A stretch of 64,000 bases of DNA from Limnohabitans sp. B9-3 (GTDB lineage Bacteria; Pseudomonadota; Gammaproteobacteria; Burkholderiales; Burkholderiaceae_C): positions 1 through 64,000 of the forward strand of contig NZ_NESI01000003.1 of the NCBI RefSeq assembly GCF_002778325.1, read 5' to 3'. The position numbers were made by a program, and so were the translations under genes. The notes beneath the pieces are model-generated. The model had not been told where the DNA came from, made no database searches, and saw nothing but the letters and a program-made list of their open reading frames with translations. Every line of letters begins with the position of its first letter. Position 1 is the first letter of the stretch. Below, one piece after another: positions 33,427 through 42,484 of this stretch.

Positions 33427-34183
33427 GCCCATCACCAAAAAGATTCTTTATGTCATCTTGGGCCTGCTGCTGATCGCGTTGATATCACTGCCCATGATGG
33501 GTCACGCCCAAGGCTTGCCCATGGTGAACGTCACCGGTGGCAAGAGTGGTCAGCAGTACAGCATGAGCCTGCAATTGCTGGGCTTGATGACCACGCTCAC
33601 GCTGCTGCCCTCGATGTTGCTGATGATGACCTCGTTTGTGCGCATCATCATCGTCTTGTCCATCTTGCGCCAAGCGCTGGGCACAGCCCAAACGCCGCCT
33701 AACACCGTGTTGGTGGGCTTGGCTTTGTTTCTCACGTTTTTCATCATGTCACCGGTGTTTGAGCAGGTGTACAAGGAGGCCATTGGCCCTTACATGAACA
33801 GCACGCTTGACTTTGACAAAGCCCTCATGAAAGCTGAAGCGCCAGTGCGCGACTTCATGACCAAGCAGACGCGGGAAGACGACATTGCGATGTTCATGCA
33901 AATCTCCAACCGCCGTGAATTGCAAGACGCCGCACAAGTGCCCTTCACCACCTTGATGCCTGCGTTCATCACATCAGAGATCAAGAGCGCGTTCACGATT
34001 GGTTTCTTGATTTACATCCCCTTTGTGGTGATTGATTTGATCGTTGCCAGCGTGTTGATGTCCATGGGCATGATGATGTTGTCGCCCATGATCATTTCGA
34101 TGCCCATCAAGCTCATGTTGTTTGTGCTGATCGATGGTTGGACGCTGTTGATGGCGTCGCTGGCCAACAGCTTTGTGTTTTAA
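33416..34183 (+). CDS. fliP: Flagellar export gate protein FliP
   Basis: 255 residues. A cleavable-type signal (KKILYVILGLLLIALISLPMMGHAQG) then the FliP signatures LLPSMLLMMTSFVRIIIVLSILRQALG and IPFVVIDLIVASVLMSMGMMMLSP. It forms the core of the export gate with FliQ and FliR. It overlaps fliO; fliQ follows 10 nt later with AAGGAGAG. Confidence 0.96.
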   Translation: MLRKPITKKILYVILGLLLIALISLPMMGHAQGLPMVNVTGGKSGQQYSMSLQLLGLMTTLTLLPSMLLMMTSFVRIIIVLSILRQALGTAQTPPNTVLVGLALFLTFFIMSPVFEQVYKEAIGPYMNSTLDFDKALMKAEAPVRDFMTKQTREDDIAMFMQISNRRELQDAAQVPFTTLMPAFITSEIKSAFTIGFLIYIPFVVIDLIVASVLMSMGMMMLSPMIISMPIKLMLFVLIDGWTLLMASLANSFVF

Positions 34184-34193
34184 GGAGAGACGT

Positions 34194-34463
34194 ATGGACA
34201 CCGCAACCGTCGTCGATTTAGCCCGTCAAGCCTTATGGATGACCATGCTCATTTCTGCCCCCTTGTTGGGCGTGGGCTTGGTGGTGGGTTTAGTGATTGG
34301 TATTTTTCAGGCCGCCACCTCGATCAACGAGCAGACTTTGAGTTTTATCCCGAAGCTGGTGTGCATTGGCTTGACCATGGCGATTGCCGGTGGTTGGATG
34401 ATCAACACCATGGTGGACTACACCAAGGGCATCTTCACCCGCATTCCCAGTTTGTTCATCTGA
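34194..34463 (+). CDS. fliQ: Flagellar export gate protein FliQ
   Basis: 89 residues from ATG 34194, preceded by AAGGAGAGA. Two membrane helices: LLGVGLVVGLVIGIFQAATSI and LVCIGLTMAIAGGWMI, with the family NEQTLSFIPK between. Gate component. Confidence 0.95.
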   Translation: MDTATVVDLARQALWMTMLISAPLLGVGLVVGLVIGIFQAATSINEQTLSFIPKLVCIGLTMAIAGGWMINTMVDYTKGIFTRIPSLFI

Positions 34464-34475
34464 TAGCCACAGCGC

Positions 34476-35246
34476 ATGAACGCCTCACTCATTGAAATTT
34501 TGGACAAGTTTTTGGTCGTCATTTGGCCAATGCTGCGCTTGTCTGCGTTTCTGGCGTTCACGTCTATTTTTTCGATCCGTGCGGTCAACATGCGTATTCG
34601 CGTGTTGCTTGGGTTTGCAATGGCCTTTTTGGTGTCGCAGCAACTCGACATTCCCCGCATCGACCCGCTCAGTGCTGAGGGCTTGATGGAGATCTTCCGT
34701 CAAATTTTGATTGGGTTGACCATGGGCTTGGTGTCGCAAGTGGCGTCAGCTGCGATGGTGGTGGCAGGGCAGGCCATTTCGGGTTCGATGGGTTTGTCGA
34801 TCGCCAACATGATGGACCCGAACATGGGTAACGTGCCCGTGATTTCTCAGTTTTTCAACATCTTGGGCACGCTGGTGTTTTTGGGCATGGGCGGCCATTT
34901 GATTGTGTTTGGTTTGGTGTTGGAGTCGTTTCAACTCATCCCGATTGGACAGCCGTTTTTCAGCCAAGACATGTTGGGCAAGATGCTCAACTGGAGCGCC
35001 ATGATGTTCTTGGGCGCGTTGCTGATCGCTCTTCCCGTGATGATGACTTTGTTGTTCATCAACGTGGGCCTTGGTTTTGTGGCGCGTGCTGCGCCCAGCT
35101 TGAATATTTTCACAGTGGGTTTTCCGGCCTTGATCTTGGCGGGTTTTGTGATTTTGATTTTCTCCATGGGCAACAACGTGATGCGCATTCAATGGGTGTG
35201 GACGCAGGCGTTCATGGTGCTTCGGTCGTTTTTAGGAGCCAGCTGA
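34476..35246 (+). CDS. fliR: Flagellar export gate protein FliR
   Basis: 256 residues, hydrophobic throughout. FliR features: ILDKFLVVIWPMLRLSAFLAF, SGSMGLSIANMMDPN, and FINVGLGFVARAAPSLNIFTVGFPALI. It completes the FliPQR gate. flhB begins 1 nt after its stop. Confidence 0.95.
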   Translation: MNASLIEILDKFLVVIWPMLRLSAFLAFTSIFSIRAVNMRIRVLLGFAMAFLVSQQLDIPRIDPLSAEGLMEIFRQILIGLTMGLVSQVASAAMVVAGQAISGSMGLSIANMMDPNMGNVPVISQFFNILGTLVFLGMGGHLIVFGLVLESFQLIPIGQPFFSQDMLGKMLNWSAMMFLGALLIALPVMMTLLFINVGLGFVARAAPSLNIFTVGFPALILAGFVILIFSMGNNVMRIQWVWTQAFMVLRSFLGAS

Positions 35247-35247
35247 C

Positions 35248-36396
35248 ATGTCAGAAGAAAGCGGCGCAGACAAAACCGAAGAACCGACGGCGCAGCGGCT
35301 GAAAAAAGCGCGCGACGATGGCCAGATTGCCCGTTCGCAAGAGCTGGCTCCTGCTGCCATGATGGTGATTGCCACTTTGTTTTTCACCATGATGGGGCAG
35401 TACCTCTTTAATGGGATGGGCAATTTGTTCAAAAAGCAGCTGCAGTTTGATCGGCTGATTGTCGACAAGCCAGATTTGTTGCCGGCTATTTTTGGACACT
35501 CCATGCTGGACGGTTTTTTGATCATCTTGCCCTTGATGGCCATCCTTTATGTGATCGCTATTTTGTCGACCGTTTTGGCAGGTGGCTTCATTTTTGCACC
35601 CAGTTTGGCGATGCCCAAGTTCAACAAGCTCAATCCGTTGACAGGCTTGGCACGCACGTTCGGGCCGCAGGCGTTGATCAACTTGGGCAAGGCCTTATTG
35701 AAGTTTTTGGTGGTGGGCGCGATCTTGTTGGTCTCGGTCATGAACAACTTGCAAGACCTCACCCACATCTCGCAAATGGATTTGGGGCCTGCCATCAAAG
35801 TGGCGGGCACCATCATTGTGGATTCCTGTTTTTGGCTCAGCCTCGGCCTGGTGTTGGTTGCTTTGGTGGATGTGCCTTTGCAACGCCATCAACTCAACAA
35901 GAAGTTGAAGATGACCAAGCAAGAGGTGCGCGACGAGATGAAGAACTCGGAAGGTAACCCCGAGGTCAAAGGTCAAATTCGTCGCCGTCAGCATGAAATC
36001 TTGAACAACAAAATGATGTCGAAGGTGAAAGACGCCGATGTCGTGATCACCAACCCCACCCACTTTGCGGTGGCTTTGTCGTATGACCCAACGGGCGATG
36101 GCGCGCCGATGTTGGTGGCCAAAGGGGAGGACGGTTTGGCTGCTCGCATTCGTGAAGAAGCCAAGGAGCATGGTGTGTATCTGTTTGAGGCGCCTTTGTT
36201 GGCTCGCGCCTTATACTTCACGACGAAGCTGGATCACCCGATTCCAGAGGCCTTGTACCACGCTGTTGCACAGGTGATTGCCTTTGTGTTCAGCTTGAAT
36301 CAGTCCTATGGTCGAGGGCACGATGTGATCAAACCCGATCCGTCCATCCCCGACGAGATGAAGTTCGACGCCAACGGCAAAGCCATGAACGCTTGA
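35248..36396 (+). CDS. flhB: Flagellar export switch protein FlhB
   Basis: 382 residues. N-terminal SGADKTEEPTAQRLKKARDDGQIARSQE, four membrane segments, then the cytoplasmic domain with the autocleavage motif NPTH (VVITNPTHFAVALSYD, near residue 270). FlhB switches substrate class after hook completion, normally with FliK, which is not in the window. flhA does not follow either; instead three unknown genes do. Confidence 0.96.
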   Translation: MSEESGADKTEEPTAQRLKKARDDGQIARSQELAPAAMMVIATLFFTMMGQYLFNGMGNLFKKQLQFDRLIVDKPDLLPAIFGHSMLDGFLIILPLMAILYVIAILSTVLAGGFIFAPSLAMPKFNKLNPLTGLARTFGPQALINLGKALLKFLVVGAILLVSVMNNLQDLTHISQMDLGPAIKVAGTIIVDSCFWLSLGLVLVALVDVPLQRHQLNKKLKMTKQEVRDEMKNSEGNPEVKGQIRRRQHEILNNKMMSKVKDADVVITNPTHFAVALSYDPTGDGAPMLVAKGEDGLAARIREEAKEHGVYLFEAPLLARALYFTTKLDHPIPEALYHAVAQVIAFVFSLNQSYGRGHDVIKPDPSIPDEMKFDANGKAMNA

Positions 36397-36413
36397 GACA
36401 CCACTGAGCCACC

Positions 36414-37940
36414 ATGACAGATATTTTCCAAAGCCCCGGTGACCGGCTCCGGTTTGAAATTCTCCTCAAGTCTTTGACCGAGGGAAGCATCAACTTGGCC
36501 GTCTTGAGCGAGCACGACATGGTGCTCGACTATTACGGCAATTTGTTTGAAGAACGGTTGCGCGCCAAGGGCAACCACCAAGTGGAGTTTTGTTTTTCCA
36601 CCAACTCTGAACGCTTGGTGCAAAAGTTCAATGAAATTTTGTCTGAGCTCACGCTGAATGAGGCGTTGGACAAAGACAAAAACCACGCGCCACGTCGTTT
36701 TTTGATCTTCCGTGACTCGGTGTTGATGCAAGACTTCGAGTTGCAGCTGTTGGCGCGTTTGGTGAACGGTTTTCCAGCAGGCAATATCAACGTGATTTTG
36801 TTGATCAACAGTGCGGCTGATTTCCGCAGCAAGATCGCAGCCTTTGGAAAAAATTTACTCGAGTGGGACGTCGAAACCCAAGCTGGCGAGGCTAAAAAAC
36901 CGCTGACTGATTGGGTGGCTGATTCTGCAGAGGCGCAGGATGCTCAGATTGAGCCCACCTTGTCTCCGTTTCCCACAACGCTCGCGCCACCCAGTGCCGA
37001 CGCGCTGGAGCTTTTAAAGCCGCCGGCAAAAACGTCATGGCGTGTGCCTGTGTTTGGCAAGTCAGCTGAGGCTGCCCCTGTCAACGATGCATTGCCTGCC
37101 GCACCGATGCCTGAGGTGTCGCGTGAGCCCGTGTTGCAAGCCAGTGCTGCGCTGACTGCCCCCAAAGTTGCTGAAGCTGAGGTACTGACGGCCCCTCGCA
37201 AATCAATCTGGGGCTGGCTGTTGTTGGCATTTTTGTTGTCAGTGGCTGCTTTTGGTGTGATGTACCAAGAGTTGGTCATGCAAGAGGTTGACGCTTTTAA
37301 GAAGTATTTGTTGCGCGGCACACCGGCTGCTGTGTCGTCTGAAAAAGATGCGGCTGTGGCTGCTGCTGCCGCGGCTGCTGCCAGTGCTGCCGCGTCGGCT
37401 CAAGCGCAAGTCGCATCGAGCGCGGCGGCATCTGCCGCGGTTGAGCCCGCGTCGCAGGTTGCCAGTGCCCCTGAATTGGCCGCATCAACGCCTGCGCTGA
37501 TGCCAGCCTCAGCCGCGTTGCCTGCCGTCGTTTCGGCGCCACTTGTGGTTCCTGATAAAGCAGTCCCTGTTGTCGAACCACCCAAAGTGGCGGATAAACC
37601 CAAGCTCAAACCGATCGAAAAAGCGCCCGCCAAAGTTGCGGACGTTTCTGCCGATGACGCTTGGTTGGACAAGTTGCCGTCCAATGGGTTTGTTGTGCAA
37701 TTGGCGGCGTTTGACACACAGGCCGAGGCGCTGGCCTTTCAGCGCAGCAACGCGGTCTTCGCCAATGCGCGCATTGTGGGTGCGCCCAAGAAGGGCTCAG
37801 CCCAGCGGTACTTTATTGTGTTGTCACGGCCCATGGCAGACAAAGCCCAAGCTGATGCTTTTATGCAGTCCAGTCCTTTGTTGGCCAAAGGATGGCTGCG
37901 CAGCGTGAAATCGCTGAAAGCTCAATTTAACAAGCCCTAA
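36414..37940 (+). CDS. SPOR-domain membrane protein of the flagellar operon, function unknown
   Basis: 508 residues, starting 17 nt after flhB. Residues 1-160 form an unrecognised alpha/beta domain (LSEHDMVLDYYGNLFEERLRAKG, FLIFRDSVLMQDFELQLLARLV, NINVILLINSAADF) that faintly resembles a degenerate AAA-like fold. One membrane helix at about 265-285 (SIWGWLLLAFLLSVAAFGVM) is followed by an Ala/Val/Pro-rich linker of about 120 residues and a C-terminal SPOR domain (SNGFVVQLAAF ... RYFIVLSRPMADKAQADAFM). SPOR domains bind glycan strands stripped of peptides at division septa, so the protein should span the inner membrane and sense the septum or new pole. Confidence 0.75.
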   Translation: MTDIFQSPGDRLRFEILLKSLTEGSINLAVLSEHDMVLDYYGNLFEERLRAKGNHQVEFCFSTNSERLVQKFNEILSELTLNEALDKDKNHAPRRFLIFRDSVLMQDFELQLLARLVNGFPAGNINVILLINSAADFRSKIAAFGKNLLEWDVETQAGEAKKPLTDWVADSAEAQDAQIEPTLSPFPTTLAPPSADALELLKPPAKTSWRVPVFGKSAEAAPVNDALPAAPMPEVSREPVLQASAALTAPKVAEAEVLTAPRKSIWGWLLLAFLLSVAAFGVMYQELVMQEVDAFKKYLLRGTPAAVSSEKDAAVAAAAAAAASAAASAQAQVASSAAASAAVEPASQVASAPELAASTPALMPASAALPAVVSAPLVVPDKAVPVVEPPKVADKPKLKPIEKAPAKVADVSADDAWLDKLPSNGFVVQLAAFDTQAEALAFQRSNAVFANARIVGAPKKGSAQRYFIVLSRPMADKAQADAFMQSSPLLAKGWLRSVKSLKAQFNKP

Positions 37941-37953
37941 GAGGGGACGAACC

Positions 37954-38418
37954 ATGAGAATTACAGAAGATACAGACGCGAAGAAATTCGTCGATGAGAT
38001 TGAAATCCCTGATGCCGATGACGTGGAGTTATCGCCCGCCAAGTCAGCCGGTGACGTGGTTCGCTCCTCGGGTGAGGCCCCTTTTGCCAAAAGCTATGCA
38101 CCCGAGTCGTTGCCCAAAATAGAGCTGCCTGATTTGCCGGTTGATGCGGTGAGTGTGTCTGCGCAGACTTTGGCTGAGATCGATGATTCGGACGAGGAAG
38201 ATCCACTGTCTGAGCCCGCGCTGGCTTTGTCCGCGCCAGATCCAGAATTAGACCCAGAGATGGAAGCTGAACTGTTGGCGGCCATTCAAGTAATGAAGGC
38301 TCAAGCCGATCAACGTGCAGAGATCATGCAAGCTCGCATGGGCAAGCTCTCCGGCAAGATTAGTTCGTTGAACGACAAGCTGGATCGACTTGTAAACAGT
38401 TCAAGGATAGAGGTTTGA
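37954..38418 (+). CDS. Acidic protein with C-terminal coiled coil, function unknown
   Basis: 154 residues, 13 nt after the SPOR gene. Residues 1 to about 110 are very acidic and low in structure (EIEIPDADDVELSP, EIDDSDEEDPLSEPAL). The last 40 form an amphipathic helix (AAIQVMKAQADQRAEIMQARMG, KISSLNDKLDRLV). No membrane segment. The stop is 2 nt before the next ATG. Probably part of a complex with its two membrane-bound neighbours; no known family recognised. Confidence 0.7.
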   Translation: MRITEDTDAKKFVDEIEIPDADDVELSPAKSAGDVVRSSGEAPFAKSYAPESLPKIELPDLPVDAVSVSAQTLAEIDDSDEEDPLSEPALALSAPDPELDPEMEAELLAAIQVMKAQADQRAEIMQARMGKLSGKISSLNDKLDRLVNSSRIEV

Positions 38419-38420
38419 CC

Positions 38421-39494
38421 ATGGCTGATGATGCCCAACAACCCGCCCAAGGTGAACCCTTGGTGAATGTGGCCTCCACGGCAGATCGCTTGAGAGAGAT
38501 CGCCAGTCAAGCTTTAGACAGCAATGAAGTTGCACGGCAAATTGAAGAGCTCACCTCGGTGGTGCTCGACTCTGCTGAAGTGTCTACGCGTTCGGCGTCG
38601 GTGGCCGCCGATATCAGCGCAACCATGCGCGCTGTGGTGGTCAAGATTCAAAGCAACAACCGTCGCAACATTTTGCATTCGCGCATTGTGTTGGCCGTTT
38701 TTGCGGCGTGCTTGCTGGTGGCGATTGGCATTTTCTTGGGCATCAGCTTGAAAATGACCAAGTCGATCAAAGAGCTTGACACCATGATTTATGCAATGGC
38801 CAAACGTGTCATCGAAGTGGATGCCAGTTTGACCGCCATCGGTAAAACCAACTCTGATTTCTCGGAGTTGACCGACAAGCAAGACGCCTTGACGATGACC
38901 CAAACACAAGTGGCTAACCGTTTGGAAGAGTTGAGCAAAGCGATGACGGCGTTGCCAACCAACATTGCCGACCAGTCCAACAAGTCCAGCGATGCCAAGT
39001 TCCAAGCCATGCAAAAACAGCTGCAAGGTTTGGAGGCCAAGTTGCAGTCCATGGAGAGCAAGTTGCAATCGTCTAGCCAAGCTGCGTCGCGTCAGCCTGC
39101 GCCTGCAGCGCCAAGTGGCCCGAGCACACAAACGCTGTTGAATGAAATTCAAAAGCTCAAACAAGACTTGAACACCTCGAGCCAGTCGCACGAAAAAGCG
39201 ATGGCAGCCGCAGAGCGTGCTGCGGCCAAGGCTACGGAAAAAGCGGCTGCAGCGACCTCTGCTGCGGACAAGGCCGTGGCGTCTGAACGCGCTGCTGCGG
39301 CTGAGCGTGTGGCTTTGCAAAAGGCTGCGGCTGAACGGGCAGCCGCCGAGAAGCTGGCGTCCGAGCGTGCGGCCGCCGAAAAAGCTGCGGCTGAGCGCGC
39401 TGCAGCAGAAAGAGCGGCTGCAGAAAAAGCCAAAGCCGCCGCGGCAGTGCCGCCTAAAGACCGACCGATTCAATACCCGCGCGCTGCGGATTAA
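38421..39494 (+). CDS. Membrane-anchored coiled-coil protein with Ala-rich repeat tail
   Basis: 357 residues from ATG 38421, with AGAGG 7 nt upstream; a TTG at 38415 overlaps the previous stop. One membrane helix at about 93-113 (IVLAVFAACLLVAIGIFLGI), then coiled coil (MQKQLQGLEAKLQSMESKLQ) and a C-terminal tract of imperfect AAAERAAAEK units (about 255-345), ending PPKDRPIQYPRAAD. The composition resembles TolA or other periplasm-spanning helical stalks. Last gene of the fliO operon. Function unknown. Confidence 0.72.
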   Translation: MADDAQQPAQGEPLVNVASTADRLREIASQALDSNEVARQIEELTSVVLDSAEVSTRSASVAADISATMRAVVVKIQSNNRRNILHSRIVLAVFAACLLVAIGIFLGISLKMTKSIKELDTMIYAMAKRVIEVDASLTAIGKTNSDFSELTDKQDALTMTQTQVANRLEELSKAMTALPTNIADQSNKSSDAKFQAMQKQLQGLEAKLQSMESKLQSSSQAASRQPAPAAPSGPSTQTLLNEIQKLKQDLNTSSQSHEKAMAAAERAAAKATEKAAAATSAADKAVASERAAAAERVALQKAAAERAAAEKLASERAAAEKAAAERAAAERAAAEKAKAAAAVPPKDRPIQYPRAAD

Positions 39495-39516
39495 AAATGT
39501 GCTGCGCTGGCTTACT

Positions 39517-40014
39517 TCAATAAAGTTTGTCTTGCAGTTTTGCCGCTAACTTAGATTGTGCCAAGGCAGAGACTTCGGCACGCAGTCGTGCAGAGGACAG
39601 TTGCTGGTCGGCTGCTTGTTGCACTTCTTGCAAGTGCGTCGTGATGTTGGTACGTAGTTCGGCCAAATCTTGGTCCAAGTGTTTGAGCCTATCTTGCAAC
39701 TCACGCTGCAGCGCCATGCGTTGGCTCAGCAGGTTCACTTCCGCAGCGATGGTGCGCCAAGTTTGGGTCAGCTCGTCCGTCGGCGAGACCCGAAGTTGGT
39801 CGAACAATTCATGAATCAGCGGGTCAAAAACGTGGGGTTTGGCGTCACCTGGGCCCAGCGCTAGGGGTTCAGTCAAGGTGGGCACGTTGTCTGGCACGCT
39901 TTTGAGCAAGGTCGGTGGCGTCGCAGGCGCCATCGTTTTGGACTCATTCCAGCTGGGTTGAGGGGCCTGAGGCTGGAGACCCGGGAAGGACAAAAATTGT
40001 GGTTCGGCGCGCAT
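39517..40014 (-). CDS. Hypothetical coiled-coil protein
   Basis: 165 residues, convergent with the preceding gene (22 nt between stops). Pro-rich N-terminus, then FDPLIHELFDQLRVSPTDELTQTW and long coiled coil (RMALQRELQDRLKHLDQDLAEL, HLQEVQQAADQQLSSARLRAEV). A GAAAGGA sequence lies upstream. No membrane segment or known motif. The Ala/Gln/Leu coiled-coil style matches the neighbouring trio, but orientation suggests separate control. Confidence 0.6.
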   Translation of the reverse strand: MRAEPQFLSFPGLQPQAPQPSWNESKTMAPATPPTLLKSVPDNVPTLTEPLALGPGDAKPHVFDPLIHELFDQLRVSPTDELTQTWRTIAAEVNLLSQRMALQRELQDRLKHLDQDLAELRTNITTHLQEVQQAADQQLSSARLRAEVSALAQSKLAAKLQDKLY

Positions 40015-40294
40015 GGGTTGTTCATTCCTTTCATAGACGGTTAAAACATGCCTTGGACTGTAACTCTAAAATTATGAAAATCAAATAAATTAGTACTTTT
40101 TAATGATTTAAACATTAAATAAATTACAAAATTACTAAAATATTAATGTATTCGATGCCGTCGAATTTAAGCTGTCGCGTTTGGCAACGTCGATGCCGAA
40201 GCACATGATTAAAACTGGCCCTTAGAATTTCAGTGTTAAATTTTGTAAAAAAATCATTTCAAATTTCTAGCCTCAATAAAACCTCATTCTCAAC
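40015..40294. other. AT-rich intergenic region
   Basis: 280 bases between divergent genes (39517-40014 minus and the Nudix gene plus). 40060-40150 is strikingly AT-rich, with many TTAA and AAAT runs. An inverted repeat ATTCGA-TGCCG-TCGAAT lies at 40150-40166. No reading frame, RNA gene or clear promoter consensus is seen; it presumably holds both divergent promoters. Confidence 0.5.
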
Positions 40295-41200
40295 ATGATG
40301 CAACTCAACAGCGAACTGGTCACGAGCCCTGCGCGTGCCTCGGCCACAGTTATTTTGTTGCGCGATACGCCTCAGGTGGGTTTGGAGGTGTTTCTGTTGC
40401 GCCGCCACGCCGCTTCTGCCGTGCTGGGGGGCGCCTATGTGTTTCCGGGTGGCAAACTCGATGAGGCCGATTGCGCGCCAAGTTTGCACCAGCATCTTGA
40501 CTGTTCCCCCCAAACTTTGCACCAAGCTTTGGGCGAGGCCGATTTAGACGCCCCAACTGCTGCAGGACTGTATGTCGCCGCTGTTCGGGAGTCTTTAGAA
40601 GAGTGTGGCGTGTTGTATGCGCGCCATGCCGACAGTGAGGTGTTGGCCCATGATGCGGCACAGCGCCAAGTTTGGCAGCAGCAGTTACACGCCGGTCAAA
40701 GTTTTGAGCAGGTGCTGCAAGACGCCGCCCTGCGCATCGACACCCAGCACTTGGCCCCATGGTCGCGCTGGATCACACCCTTGATGCCTTCTGTCACCAA
40801 CAAGCGTTTTGACACCCGATTTTTTGTGGCGGTGTTGCCCAACGGCCAGGCCCCCATTCACGACAACGTGGAAGCCGTGGACAGCATTTGGCTCACACCC
40901 CGCGCAGCGCTCGAAAAATACTGGGCCCGCGAGCTGTTATTGGCCCCTCCGCAAATCATGACGCTGGTCAGTTTGCAGGGCCATGCCGATGCGGCCAGCG
41001 TCTTGCGCGCGGCAGCGCAGCAGCAGCCTCCCCGTGTGATGCCTGAGACCTTTGATGCCGACGGACTGCGTCACATTTGCTACCCCGGCGATCCGCTTCA
41101 CTCCGTGCGCGAACGTGCCCTGGTTGGACCCACACGACTGCGTTTCATCGAGGGGCGCTTTGAACCTTTGGGTGGAATCGACGCGTTGCTCAACCCCTGA
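40295..41200 (+). CDS. Nudix hydrolase, NUDT7/8/19-like
   Basis: 301 residues (ATG 40295 or 40298). N-terminal ATVILLRDTPQVGLEVFLLRRHA and YVFPGGKLDEAD, then the catalytic part of the Nudix box AAVRESLEECGVLY (RExxEExG), separated by the longer insertion typical of coenzyme A-type or NUDT19-like enzymes. FDTRFFVAVLP follows. It probably hydrolyses a CoA or nucleotide diphosphate derivative. Single gene. Confidence 0.85.
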   Translation: MMQLNSELVTSPARASATVILLRDTPQVGLEVFLLRRHAASAVLGGAYVFPGGKLDEADCAPSLHQHLDCSPQTLHQALGEADLDAPTAAGLYVAAVRESLEECGVLYARHADSEVLAHDAAQRQVWQQQLHAGQSFEQVLQDAALRIDTQHLAPWSRWITPLMPSVTNKRFDTRFFVAVLPNGQAPIHDNVEAVDSIWLTPRAALEKYWARELLLAPPQIMTLVSLQGHADAASVLRAAAQQQPPRVMPETFDADGLRHICYPGDPLHSVRERALVGPTRLRFIEGRFEPLGGIDALLNP

Positions 41201-41214
41201 CATTCAGGGCGTAT

Positions 41215-42378
41215 TTACTTTTGGCGCAGTGACTGCCAGATATCACGCTCCACCGCAGTGGACTTGGATTCATCGGTCAGCAGCGTGTTAATTTGCTCAG
41301 CGCTTTTGCCATGCGCCATGCTACGCAGATTGCTGATTTGCTGGCGATAACGCTCCAGCATCACCTCGGGGTCTAAGCCTTCCGTCACGTCGTGGCCCAC
41401 GCTGCGCATTTCATTGCGTACGCGTTCCATGATGCGGTTCACGTCTTGGGGGGTGAGGTGCAAACGTTCTGCTTCGGCGTCCAAGGCTTGGCGGTCGTGG
41501 GCGGAGTAGCGGCCGTCGGCCACGGCTTTGCGGAACTCGTTTTCAAAGGTTTCGCGGTCTATGCGCAACTGGTCGGTGAAAGCCGAGGCCATCAAACCTG
41601 CGGGGATGGCAAAAATGCCAATACCAATCAGGCTGATCACCACCGTCATGGCGCGGCCCAAAGGTGTGATGGGTGTGATGTCGCCATAACCCACGCTGGC
41701 CAGGGTGATGACGGCCCAATACATGGTGGCCGGAATGCTCTCAAATTTGTCGGGCTGGGCGGCGTGCTCTAGCTCAAACCCCAAACTGGCCGTCAAGCTG
41801 ACCAGCAGCAGCATCATGAATGCAGAGGCCAACAACACCCGTTTCTCGCGCTGAACCGCTTTGAAAAGTGTGTTCAGTGTGCCCGTGTAGCGCGTGAGTT
41901 TGAGCAAGCGCGAGAGACGAAAAACCCGCAAAAACCGCAGGTCGACGTTTTCGTGAAACAGCAAATCAAAGTAAAACGGTGACACCGCCAGCAGGTCAAT
42001 CAAGGCGCTAACAGACACCATGTAGCGCAGTCGGCCCCGAATCGGGTGCGCGTACTCCTCGCGCTCGCAGCAGCTGTAAACACGACCGAGGTATTCCAGC
42101 GTGAAGATGGCGACCGTCACCCATTCCAGCAATTTGAACTCGGGACCAAAGATTGCGTGAATTTCAGGCACGGTCTCCAAAATGATGCTCACCACAGACA
42201 CCAAGACCGCCGCGATGATCACGTGGTCGATGTAGCGGTGCAGCGGTCCCGATGTGGCAGTCGGGTGCAACAAAGCAAAGACCTTTTGGCGGAGCGTTCG
42301 GCCTTTGTTCTTGGTGATGAAGTAGCGAAGCGCTAGATAAATAGCACCCAACATATTGAATTTCTGTAATTGCTTCAT
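41215..42378 (-). CDS. Voltage-gated potassium channel-type ion transporter
   Basis: 387 residues from ATG 42378 (a TTG at 42411 is the alternative). Six-helix voltage-gated layout: S1 about YIDHVIIAAVLVSVVSIILE, S4 RFLRVFRLSRLLKLTRY with regularly spaced Arg, pore ATMYWAVITLASVGYGDITP holding the SVGYGD potassium filter, S6 MTVVISLIGIGIFAIPAGL. A cytoplasmic coiled-coil tail of about 120 residues follows. Divergent from the GntR regulator gene, so the palindrome between them could touch both promoters. Confidence 0.9.
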   Translation of the reverse strand: MKQLQKFNMLGAIYLALRYFITKNKGRTLRQKVFALLHPTATSGPLHRYIDHVIIAAVLVSVVSIILETVPEIHAIFGPEFKLLEWVTVAIFTLEYLGRVYSCCEREEYAHPIRGRLRYMVSVSALIDLLAVSPFYFDLLFHENVDLRFLRVFRLSRLLKLTRYTGTLNTLFKAVQREKRVLLASAFMMLLLVSLTASLGFELEHAAQPDKFESIPATMYWAVITLASVGYGDITPITPLGRAMTVVISLIGIGIFAIPAGLMASAFTDQLRIDRETFENEFRKAVADGRYSAHDRQALDAEAERLHLTPQDVNRIMERVRNEMRSVGHDVTEGLDPEVMLERYRQQISNLRSMAHGKSAEQINTLLTDESKSTAVERDIWQSLRQK

Positions 42379-42444
42379 GCAGAAATCTTGCCATAAGCCT
42401 TGGAAGGTCAAATTTTTCGTGATGTTGATTCCCTAGTAAATGTC

Positions 42445-42462
42445 CTATTGACAGGTCAATAG
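42445..42462. promoter_or_regulatory. Perfect 18-bp palindrome, probable GntR-family operator
   Basis: CTATTGACAGGTCAATAG: two perfectly inverted 8-bp arms around a central AG, 22 bp upstream of the gntR ATG. Symmetric sites of this size suit a HutC-type dimer. It probably autoregulates the whole operon that begins with the regulator. Confidence 0.75.
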
Positions 42463-42484
42463 AACTGATTCAACATTCAAAGTT

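Noticed and set aside
40150..40166. Inverted repeat ATTCGA-TGCCG-TCGAAT in the AT-rich gap
   Set aside because: Short, not followed by a T-run and not placed at a recognisable promoter; no function can be supported.
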